A program made the translations under genes and the position numbers. Shown in pieces: positions 40,237 to 50,700 of a DNA stretch of 64,000 nt. Positions within the stretch are counted from its first letter, which is position 1. Each line of letters opens with the position of its first letter. The notes below the pieces were generated by a model, which was given only the letters and a program-made list of their open reading frames with translations, searched no databases and was not told where the DNA came from. This stretch comes from Acanthaster planci (Eukaryota; Echinodermata; Asteroidea; Valvatida; Acanthasteridae): NCBI RefSeq assembly GCF_001949145.1, contig NW_019091357.1, positions 1,008,189 through 1,072,188 on the forward strand, in the 5' to 3' direction.

Positions 40237-42057
40237 ATGGACAGTAACAGCTCAGCGTCACACGTTGACTATTACTCCAAACATCCGGTCAAAGACATCC
40301 TGATAGCGACCTTTGTGCCCGTCTTTATTGTAAGCCTGATTGGCAATCTGCTGGTCGTCTACGTCATCGTGCGCAATCGCAGTATGCACACTGTTACCAA
40401 CTTCTTCCTGTTGAACCTGGCTGTGTCCGACCTCTTGGTGACGCTCTTCTGCATCATTCCCACCCTGCTCTACTTCATCCAGGTGAACTGGTCGTTGGGA
40501 GTGTTCATCTGTAAGGCCCACAAGGCAACCCTCACCGTGACGACCACGGCTTCTATCTTTATGTTGACGGTCATCTCCATGGAGCGCTACATCGTCATAC
40601 TGCATCCCTTTCATACCAAGCGGATTCTGACCGTTCAGCGGCTGATTGGTGTGGTGGTCGCCGTGTGGTTGTTAAGCATCGTCCTCAGTATACCCATGTG
40701 CATATCGTACGACGTGCTACCAGGCTACGTGGAAGGTATGTACTGTGGGGCGACCGCCGAATACATAGAGAATGGCGCCAGAATCCAGTTTATAGCCATG
40801 CTGTTCGTCTGCTACTTGGTGCCATTGGTTATCATGTTGGTGCTATACACAAGAATTGGCTGGGGACTTTGGACACCAAGCCGAACGGGCGATAACTCTT
40901 TGTCTGCTCTGCCAGGCCCGAGTGGCAAGAAGTCAAAAACGTATATGAAAGTGACATACAAAGGGAATAAAGCCGTTTCGAGCGTGGAAGAGAAAAGCCC
41001 CGTGCCCCCAGGAGAGGGGCTGCGAATTCACATTGGTCGTCAGATTTCCCCTCCCCCTGGGGAGAGCACGAGTGCTCATAGTGACAGTGACGACACACCA
41101 CGGAAGACACTGCTCCGTAACTGCAGCAGCGAGCCGTCCAGACCGATCAATAGGGGCGACGTCCAGGAGAAAATCGGCCCCTTTTTCATAGATTACCCGG
41201 AGGAGACCGACATCGAGCAGACTGAAACCGTGGAATCGAATAATACTGCGGTTCTGTGGAGGTCCTGCAACGACATACTGCTGTGCTCAGGTGGCGACAA
41301 ATCAGCCAGCACGCGGTACGAGGCACGTGGGATCGAAACCGAAAAGACTGGCATCGATTCCAACGGAATCGGATCCCACCAGGCAATGTCAAAATCGGAG
41401 AATGAGCTTAACTCACACCAAATTACAGACGAAGGGAATCAGAGCGCCCCCAGCGGCGATGGCAGAGGAATTGCAGACACCGACAAAGAAAATTCTCAGT
41501 ATCTTAATCCTGGTAGGACTTACGGTGGCTTCAAGTCGCGCCTGGGTAGCAAATCCGAGGGGGACAAGAGGCCAGCCAACAGGAAATATGAGCCTGCCGC
41601 TGCCAGCGGGCAAGCCTCACCTGCCTATGGCCGAGCAAATCCCCACGCTCTCTCCCGCCAGTGTATGAAGAAGACGCCCAGCAAACGTAAGCGGAACGCT
41701 GAGGCGGTCATGCACGCCCGTCGGAAGGTCATCCGCCTGTTGGTTGTCATGGTTGTCTGCTTTGCGGTTTGCCTCTTCCCGCTCCAGCTCATTTCCGTCT
41801 GGAGTCTGTTTGCTATCTTTAGTGACCAGTCGGAAGGGGGCGCCCTGGTCACCGCCTTCACCTACCTGGCCTATTTCTCCAACAGCGCCATCAACCCCTT
41901 CCTCTACGCCTTCCTCTCGGACAATTTCCGCTCCAAGATGCGGGAGACGCTCCTCTGCATATCCAGCCGCACCCGTCGACAAGTCAGCCTGAGGCAGATG
42001 AGACTGAAGAGCGTCACCTCGGACGCTTTCACCGAATCGGAACTCATGCCCAGCTGA
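40237..42057 (+). CDS. Class A (rhodopsin-like) neuropeptide-type GPCR, 606 aa
   Basis: A seven-helix plasma-membrane receptor expected to signal through heterotrimeric G proteins. The chosen start is the ATG in GCCAACATGG, just after a splice acceptor; the frame is open further upstream but has no ATG there. Visible features: an N-terminal NSS glycosylation site (residue 4); TM1 with GN (18-46); TM2 with NLAVSDLL (52-77); disulphide cysteines 92 and 170; ERY in place of DRY (116-118); TM5 (182-205); a very long third loop (about 206-495) rich in Ser, Pro and charged residues; TM6 with CLFP (512-515) in place of CWxP; TM7 with NPFLY (553-557); and a possible palmitoylation Cys at 574. The pattern FFLLNLAVSDLL, NWSLGVFICK and SNSAINPFLYAFLSDNFR points to the beta-group peptide receptors (orexin/trissin/allatotropin/QRFP neighbourhood). 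The exact ligand cannot be assigned. The whole coding region is one exon. Confidence 0.95.
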   Translation: MDSNSSASHVDYYSKHPVKDILIATFVPVFIVSLIGNLLVVYVIVRNRSMHTVTNFFLLNLAVSDLLVTLFCIIPTLLYFIQVNWSLGVFICKAHKATLTVTTTASIFMLTVISMERYIVILHPFHTKRILTVQRLIGVVVAVWLLSIVLSIPMCISYDVLPGYVEGMYCGATAEYIENGARIQFIAMLFVCYLVPLVIMLVLYTRIGWGLWTPSRTGDNSLSALPGPSGKKSKTYMKVTYKGNKAVSSVEEKSPVPPGEGLRIHIGRQISPPPGESTSAHSDSDDTPRKTLLRNCSSEPSRPINRGDVQEKIGPFFIDYPEETDIEQTETVESNNTAVLWRSCNDILLCSGGDKSASTRYEARGIETEKTGIDSNGIGSHQAMSKSENELNSHQITDEGNQSAPSGDGRGIADTDKENSQYLNPGRTYGGFKSRLGSKSEGDKRPANRKYEPAAASGQASPAYGRANPHALSRQCMKKTPSKRKRNAEAVMHARRKVIRLLVVMVVCFAVCLFPLQLISVWSLFAIFSDQSEGGALVTAFTYLAYFSNSAINPFLYAFLSDNFRSKMRETLLCISSRTRRQVSLRQMRLKSVTSDAFTESELMPS

Positions 42058-42070
42058 CTATTATCGAAAT

Positions 42071-42076
42071 AATAAA
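42071..42076 (+). other. Possible polyadenylation signal after GPCR
   Basis: AATAAA lies 14 bases after the GPCR stop. A second AATAAA at 43142-43147 would give a 3' UTR of about 1.1 kb and is an equally plausible choice. Confidence 0.35.
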
Positions 42077-44642
42077 TGAGCACTAGTGGGCGGACAGAAC
42101 ATCTTAATGGCCTGTTACCTACATCAGTGTCAACCTGACTAAATCCTCCCTGACATGCTCTCCAGGCAAACCTTTCAGTACAGCACGGATAAAGACAGTT
42201 ACTGAGGCAAAACGTGTCACGGACACTGATTGTTTTTTCAGCTTTGGAGCAAGTCGAGAGGATCTTGAAGTGCAGACATCTGCTGCTGGCATTGCCGTCA
42301 GCCTTGAAAAAAGACTTTCGAACTTGCCACTGCTTTATTGACTAAAATTCCTAATCGCTCTGTTAACAGACAGCCCTGGCGTCAGGCCTAACTCATGAGA
42401 GATACAACAGGCATTGACACTGGCCTGATTAGGAGAAGCAGCGACCGCCGCGCGGTGGGCCGCCTGTGCAACGATACATGTAGGCAAAGTCATGTGTCGT
42501 AGTACGATTTCAGGCGACACTAATCTTCGTCTGCCTTTGCTCTGCCAGTTTTGCGGAACTACACGCATTTTACAGTTCTTGTGAATAAGAAGAACGCCCT
42601 CTTTCTGTGAGGTACAGACATTTTGGAGTGGATAGCCCTAGATACCTAACCGGGTAGTAACCATGCTGAACGTGACGCGTTCGAATTAAAATGTAAATGT
42701 ATCAAATTGCCATTCTCGAGGAATGAAGGACACAATCGAAGTCTTGCCTGCTTGATTCCGAGCATGGATGGATGGGTCTCTCTTCGAGCCTGCCGAGAGA
42801 ATCAAGATGTTGATTACTTCATTTAAAACACTCATCCGTTGAGGAAGCTAAGACTGTTATGAAGACCACATGGTATTTAGAGGCTGAACGCTTTGAGACC
42901 TAAGATAAAGTCCAAAAAGGCACAAGATTTCCAGACTTTTTTATGCCATAAAACTGCAGCTTCTGTGTATGTGCTCTAAACCCTAAAGCAGGGATGTCGA
43001 TGAAAACCACTTAATGAAAAGGACACTACTTATCTTTTTCACAAACGATTTCCTTGAGTCATAAGCAAAGCGTTGTAATTAGACATGTACCTATAGCTAA
43101 AGGTAGTACCCCAAGTCATTGCACTTTTAATTATATCGGGAAATAAAATGATGCTCGGTAAGTGTTTTTTCCTGAAGTTTTCTCCTTTGTGTCAACATTG
43201 CTAAGCTCCCATTTCAAAGCATTGAATAGTGTAGTGAAAGCTTGGCTTGTTTAATGCAAATATTATGGAATTTTAAATATTATGGTATTCTAAAAGCTGC
43301 CTGTCTTGTCCTTCCCGAAGAGAGAGAACTATTCCCAAGGAGACGGAATACAATGGCAGGAATTGGAGTTGATATTCGTTGTGTTTTGCTGCCAACGAAA
43401 CTCAGACTAGAATAAAAAACAAACATCAGTAAAATGTGGATCACGGAATTGCTTTTGTCAAAATCATTACACTCTGGCAATCCTTACACCGGTTTTGGGG
43501 TTTTTTTTGTCCCTGAATCTTTTTTTTCAGATTAGATATTGAAGATATAAAATGCCCTTGAAAAAGTCGTACTTCATACTTTAAAGAATGAATCATTTCC
43601 TAGGGGTGGTAAATGCCGTCCAGGAAAGACATTGATTGACAAAATGTTGTCCTGGCTTCACAAAGATCGCTAGCTGAAAGACAACGCGGCTAACTTTATT
43701 CATGTTCAACTTCACTTCCTTCCATTTTGTCTTTGTCTCTTGCCGTTTGTAATGTTGCTCCAAATTATTATCGCTGAGTTTTGTGATGGGAATAAAGCTT
43801 ATTTTGTCAATGGAAAACCGTAATCGTTCCAAACAAGTTGCATCATTCGGCCTGTAACGTGTCTGCGACGTTCTGAATATCTGAAGTGTGCGTTGCTGCT
43901 TTCAAAACACGCATGTGCGCAGCGATCGTATGCGTTCAACTCATGTGCAAAGGAATAATCAGTGATGGTGGCATTAGAAAAACACCCTTACTTAGTCTCA
44001 GGCTCGCTGTCCAGGTCAGAACATCTTGACCTTCGGCCTTTCTTAAGGAGCTTTGTCATGATAATACTTCCATGGAATTCCCACGAACATTATACATCAA
44101 ATGGTTGATTTGATTTTGTCATTTTTCTCACGATGCAGGGACATTTATTGAACGGTTTTCCCTACGTGTTTGTAACATACAATTACCGGCTCACAGCAGT
44201 GGACAACACAGCGGCTTTCTTGAGCGACAAAAATCCCCAGCAGCCAATTATTTCCATGGTTGCATAAAGAAGGTCCCCTGATTTCCAAAAAGGCCTCATA
44301 GTCAAGCGCAGTGCTCTGATCTGACGCATCCGTGAACTGGAACGTGCTTTCATATCATGAGGGCAAGGGACCTCGGTACTGTATCTCTGACTAATGCCTT
44401 TTCCCAAGGCTAAGTTGAAATCACACGGTATTCGGATGGCAAGTCCAGCATTGGTCGTGTCGTGTTGCGTGTCATGCGCGTTACTTACAGCAAAAGTTCG
44501 AATGGCTGGAAAATCTGTTGAACCTAGCAATCGAGACGCCACTTTTTACGGTGAATGTTCTGTGGGCTTTAAGTTTTCTTTTGGCGGACTAAACTAAAGT
44601 TTTGATATCCAGCGATGTCATTGGAGTACTACGCATGTCGTC
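42077..44642. other. GPCR 3' flank / intergenic
   Basis: Probably 3' UTR in its first part, then intergenic DNA. No exon or repeat was recognised on either strand. Confidence 0.5.
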
Positions 44643-44724
44643 ATGGACTCCAAACGTCTTTGGTACATTCTGTGGACTGTACTCTGGATCATCGAGCATC
44701 GGGAGTGCCACAGCATTCCAACAA
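44643..44724 (+). CDS. Gene A candidate exon 1: signal-peptide exon
   Basis: ATG in a fair context (GTCATGG) opens MDSKRLWYILWTVLWIIEHR, which has a basic n-region and a strongly hydrophobic core, as in a signal peptide. The frame runs into a strong donor (AA|GTAAGC) leaving one base, i.e. phase 1. The MAM exon at 49777 enters at phase 1, and the join creates AAG (Lys) ahead of TVPCKFED. The intron would be about 5.05 kb. The evidence is position, hydrophobicity and phase match only, and a residue suitable for signal cleavage is not obvious, so an undetected alternative exon remains possible. Confidence 0.4.
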
Positions 44725-47700
44725 GTAAGCTCACTTAGTTTTACAAGCTGAATTGTGTTCATGGTTAATTTACATACATTTACGTAGCCACATAAGCCTG
44801 AATTAATTACGCTACTCTTTAAGCTACGAACTTTATCCCAACTTCGCCCAAATGATGTTACAACAAAATAGGTATACTGAAAACAAATTTTCAAACTTTC
44901 CAAATGTGTGATTTCATTGAGCTGTTGGTTCTCAAGGTGGCGTTCTGATCTCTTCTTGTTGCTTTAAATGTGGTAATGAACCCTCATCTGTGGGTTTCTT
45001 GGGTGTGACCTGAAATCAGGAGGAAAAAAATTAATATAATCGAACTGAGGTTCTCTTTGTCCCGTATTGCACAGACATTAACTCCATCTCCTTTCGGATC
45101 AGTGGCCACATTTCAGGATATTCTTGTAAATCGTCGAGATTATCTGCATACAGAACGAAAAACAGGTGCCATACTTAACTTCAATAGTTGCCTTTCAGTG
45201 CAATCATTTTGGGGGGGGTGTACCGGATTACCCTCTTTCTGACGAGTGTTATCGTCAAGTTTGCCTGTCCCGATCCCCCGCCTTAACTACAAACTCTGCC
45301 GCAGCAGATAGCTGCTCAATGTCCACTGCCTGTCTTGCCCGCCGGAGGGAGAGAAGTGTCTCGACTTGCGGGTCAGCTAGGGGTCAATGATGCGAGTGTA
45401 ATTTATATTTCCGTGTAGCGCTCGGTAAACAAGAGGCACTAAAGATGATGATGATAGGCTTTACCTTTCTGATGGTTTAGTCAAAGACAGATGTCGTCCT
45501 TAAAACGCTTTGGAACAGAGCACCCCTCTAGGGCACAGGTGTGTTAATTGATGTGCAAGGATCTCTTCACTTTGTCCTTTGAGTGGCATTTGTTTATGCT
45601 GTAGCTCCCTGTAACTCGTCCTTTTCATGTAAATTGGTCTGTACATGATGGCCACCCGAGGACATCAGCTGCCAATCGAGGACATCTTGATTGCCTTCCA
45701 ATAATCGTGGGGCGTCCTCGTTTGTAAAAATACACTCTATGCGCTCTCACAGTTTTTTGTATCGTGGTCTTTGCGGAGACCTGACACAAGGATATACATC
45801 CTTGCTTGCTTTGACATCCACCTTCTTGACATAGTGGGCGTAGTAGCAAATCTCCCAAGGGTTTTCTGAACTTGAGAAAAATTAGAGCCACATTAGTCCA
45901 AATTACGACAGCGTGGGCGGACGCACACCAATGATTGCACCAACAGAGCGTGGTTGTCGCGTCTTTCTTGTTAACACTCTTTTTGTACGAAAATGTCACA
46001 GCTAGAGAAACTCAACCTCGCTTTGATGCTCTGTGTGGCAAACTAGCAATTCCAAAACTGCTTTAACATTGTCAAGAAAGAGCATGAATTCCAGAGGGAC
46101 TAGGTGTGTCATTACATTTCGACTGACTGAAACAAATTCACTTGCTATTGACAAGTAATTGAGGCAAGGGGGTGTTTTTTTGCTGTCGAAAGGTCTGGCT
46201 GTTCAAATTGCACGGTTTCCTCCCTTTGATGTGCACAGACGTGGCTATCAGGAACGCACACTGCTGCTTAAAATATATGATTTCCCAAGCGATCTTTCTG
46301 ATTTTGTTCCCCATGGGAAAAAAATCTTGCCAGAACAAATGGGGCCCACCTTTGTCACTTTCCCCCTGGTTGATGGTTACTCTGTCTCAGAAAGTGCTCT
46401 GTAGTTTGGAAATCCCGCGAAAGAAGTCCCTCTTATAGCCACGCCACGTTAACATTGCTCGTTGTCCGCTTATCACGTAGTTACTTTTGTCGAACCTTTG
46501 CCAACAGCCCATCCCAGGGGATTATATGGATGGAAAGAACTCCAAAAAGGATGACGTAACATATTTTGCGTCATAATAATCTCATGGAAATGTATCCGAA
46601 GGTTTAATTTTTGGATATGATCTGGCACAGATTTACGAGATTGAAGAAGGGAATAAAAAAAAAGTAAAGATGCTCAAATTTGTTCGACTATAAAAAGTCT
46701 CGACCTTAATTTTTTGTGCAAAGAATTATGCGAAGCTTAATTACCGTTTCAAAAATTACCATGCATGATTACGGTTTAATCTGCTTAGAGAAGACGCCTA
46801 CCGTAAGCCGTACAGTCGTACCTTCATCTGTAGTTTGACTTTGAACGATAAAGGTAAGAAGTATTGACTTCTTTATCTTGATCAACCCCCCCCCCGCGCA
46901 GTGTGTTTTCTTCCTTTCAGTTGCTTGCAATAATTAAAAATCGACGAACTCACCCACATTGCGACAATCCAAGGCACCGATTGCCACGGTCTATTTCCTG
47001 CGGATTTTTGCCAACGTGAGGCCCTAAATCTCAACGGAAAGAACCAGTGATCGCCATTTGGAATACCAATTCAATTCGTTATGACAGTCATGCATGATAT
47101 GTGTTTTGATATCCGTTCAAATTTTACCGAAGTGTCTCGGTCTGTACTGTTCCACATAAAGCAGTTTTGAATTTACACTCCTCTGCTGTTCACAGGTGGC
47201 GAATGGTTCAGGTTTGTCGTCCTTGAGAGTAATATCCTCTAAACATTTTTTTAATTATTTTTTGTTCTTAAGTAGTGAAGTTTTTAAAGAGACAGTGACG
47301 ACTGTTTGAAGTGTATACACGTTTATTAAATTAAGTTTAAAGATCAGTGTGGAACTTCGGGGTCCGTTGAAAAAGATTTGTAGGCACACGTGAGAGGGAG
47401 AACACGTGTGCAGGGTCTTAGTGACAAGAATTGAGTCATGCTTTCCGGTTGTTCGGTCATTTTTCCCTCTACTGTGGAAAAAAACCGATCTCATTATAAT
47501 TTGGGCTTGACCTTGGACTTGCTGGGATGGGTGACTCGGCCCGATGCCGGCAGGTTGACAGAAAGGAACCCTGTAGTCGAGAGGGGGTCTCGGAATAAGT
47601 GCTAAACAGGTGGATTTGTCAAGAGAACATGAAAGTGATTTCTGAGTCAAAAGAGGAGTGTTTCACACAAGCTTTGTCTTGTGACGCATTTGTTTGGCTT

Positions 47701-50700
47701 CGGGGTTTCCTCTACAGTCGACAAAGAGTGACCAAATATTTCTACAACTGTTAGCTCGAATAAACTAGAAAACGATGAAATCTTCTGCCTTTCGATTTTT
47801 CGGGGCATGTTCATGACTCCGTCCAATCAGTAACCCCAGCAGCCAAAAGTTAAATTAAAATATGTCCATGTTGAATTTTCTGTAGTGTTTCAAGATAAAC
47901 CTTAACAGGAAATGTTCTGTGGAGTTTCCAACACTTGGTGTAAATGATGGAAGAAAGTTAACAAGTCTTCGAGCCTCGTTAGTGTGTCAACTTCAAACAA
48001 GACAAACAAGAATGTTTTATGCATGGATAATTTAGGGAATTCAAGTTAAGTGGTCTCGTGATCATGATCATGTGTTGTTCATATCGTCTTTTAGACGAAA
48101 CTTTGCATATTCCTACTGGTCGGGTCTACCTTCTTCATGTGCTGGCTACAGCGGAAGGCGGTCCTAATCGCTACCATGAATCACAGGAAATGGAACTAAA
48201 CTTCACTAAACTTGTCAAGTCCTCGTCTTACCCAGAAATTTGCCTGATAGTCAGTCCCCAGGAGATGTGATCAGTATCAGAAGGGGCTATTCCCTACTTG
48301 ATAGAATCTTGGAACAAAAATAGCCATGCCGTCGCATTTCTAAGTTTCATTTAAAATCCGTTGCTTGTGTGTTGGTTTAGTTTAAGCAAGCTGTGCAGAA
48401 CATCCTTCATTCGGGATATTTATTACACGTGTCACCCGATTGGACCTATTTCAGTTTGAGGTAGTATGTTTGACAAAGGGGAAGATTACATTCAGGTGTC
48501 ATTTTCATGCACAATGGGTCTTATGAAATAGTGGTTACTTGACCGGGTTTCCGGTGTGCCCTGTAGTTTTAGTGGATTTACTTCAAGGGATGAAGGTTGG
48601 ATGGTTAGCTGGGTTTGCCAGCGTGTCTAACGAGCCATTAGCAACTATGTCCCACTGGAGAAAAATTTTTGAGTGAACCTCAGGATTTCTGATGGCGTCA
48701 GATGGAAGTTAGATTAATTGAACGCTCGAAAGACATTCAAGGTTCTTTCACATTCTGTCTAAGGAAATCTGACTTCTGGCACTTGTTGCCCTTTAATCAG
48801 TAAAGACTAACTTTGGTCTTTAGATTTTATACCACTCAAAAGAATGCTTAGAGGAAGTGGTTGGGAATAACCCCACAAGTTCGAAGAATTTGTAATCCCA
48901 GCGTAGATCTAACCCTATTCTTAATTCTGATATCTCATGGCCCTGTTTCCCAGGCCCCAGCTTTCATTAAAAACTACATCCACCTCTAAAGTTTAGCTGC
49001 AGGTGACCGTAATATAACTTACATAACACAAAATGCCCTTTCATGCAGTTTTATGACTGTGCGAGATACTTTTTCAGTGAAAAACAGTGGGACTGGTTTG
49101 ATTAACTATTTGGTGCCCTGGAATAAATCAACTTTATCACTCAGTTCCGATTGACTTGACATCGATGATAGAGCTGTAAGCAGGGTTGAAAATGTGCTAA
49201 TGATACGAAATATTACAGCACTAATTCTTTCCGATGGTCCAGCACCCTTCCAGTGAAGCTTCGTTTTGGGGTCACGTGCACCAATCAACTTTAATTGGAG
49301 TTTACAGAGCAGCCGATAAAAGTGGAAGTTGAAGAGAGGGTAGCGTCCGGTTTCTTCGTCCCACGAGACGCTGCAGGAATTACTGAGACAGGCCAAAGCT
49401 TACATCAGTTGTGTGCGTGGCACGAAGAAAATCTACAATGATAGAAGACTATGGAAAAGATTGCGGAGTTGCATGTGCATCAAAAACAGAAGGAGGAAAA
49501 AACAGTATTTTGTATGATCAAGATGTAGCATTTGGTGTGCACGACCCAAGGAAAATGATTTTTTTTAATAGTTTAAAGGTTTCTCTAATTCACAACGCCT
49601 ACCCCCTTCCTCGACGTTTTTCAGTATTGATAATTTCAGGTTTGACACAGATCGATACTTGAACGCAGGTGAGTCAATCTAATCAACGGGTTTCCACGCC
49701 CGACCTTATAGAAAATCTATTCAAAATCCTAGACAAAGAACGAGTTATAGAGAGCTCATCCATTCTCTCTCTGCAGAGACTGTACCTTGCAAGTTTGAGG
49801 ACAACTTCTGTGGCTACAAGCAGGACCCAACCGATGATTTTGATTGGTCGATGGCCAGCCAGGGTGTTTGGGAAACTCTGCAATATAAACCAAGTATGTG
49901 TCACTGTGTCTGGCCCGACCCCAAAATAGCTCTCTCTCCAGCCTGACAGTGAAGGGCTATATTTGGCGCCAAATAATCCTCTAGGGTAACAACAGGGACG
50001 ATCCCGATTTCCCGACCAGGACTTCTCGGGGCTTGGGATGGATTTCTGCCCAAAAAAGGAGAAAACTTGCTACAAAATAATGGACGGCAAAATGGTCTAT
50101 AAATCCCAATTCCCTTCGGGACAAAATCCTTGTTCTAAGCTGTCCAAAGTGAGAGCCTATACGAAAGGTTTTGTTTTATTCACATTTGGTCAGAGACTTT
50201 AGTTTCGATAAGCTGCTAATTCGGTCAGAGAATTTGCCGAATTTTTATAATCCGAGGTTTTAGTCAAGTTTGTCGAGCCACAAATTATGTTCTTCCGTCC
50301 CACGAACGTTCAAATGCAAAGCCAAGCTCACATCAGTACGGTACGGTTATGCCTTCCTATGCATGATTCTGGCATGTCGTAATTTGAAATTTGAAATTTA
50401 TACTTTGATTCACCTCGTCTCAAGATAATTACATTTGTGCCTTCCGGAACGCAACCAGTCTACGTCCGGGGAGCCTTGCTCGTTTAGTCTCGCCGGTCTA
50501 CGAGGTCACGACCCCGTCTCTGCTTAGTCTCCAGTTTAAGCATTTCAAGACCGAAGGGGATGGCAGCCGCCTTCGGATCAGCGTGCACGCTACGACCAAG
50601 ATATTTGGAGGTAGACGTGACGACCAACCGTTCTTTCGAATACTCGGCGAGCTGAAGACCGAGTTGCCGTGGACGACACTGGAGGGAAGGATTGACGTAT

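Noticed and set aside
40258-40614. Minus-strand frames inside the GPCR (also 40832-41110, 41617-41982)
   Set aside because: Shadows of the GC-rich GPCR coding sequence; low-complexity translations typical of antisense frames.
44183-44542. 119-codon minus-strand frame
   Set aside because: No family resemblance and no splice or polyadenylation context; considered chance.
46886-46895. Homopolymer runs (C10 here; also G8 at 45211, C10 at 52995, G11 at 57462)
   Set aside because: Simple homopolymers in introns or 3' flanks; their length may be affected by sequencing error and they carry no further structure.
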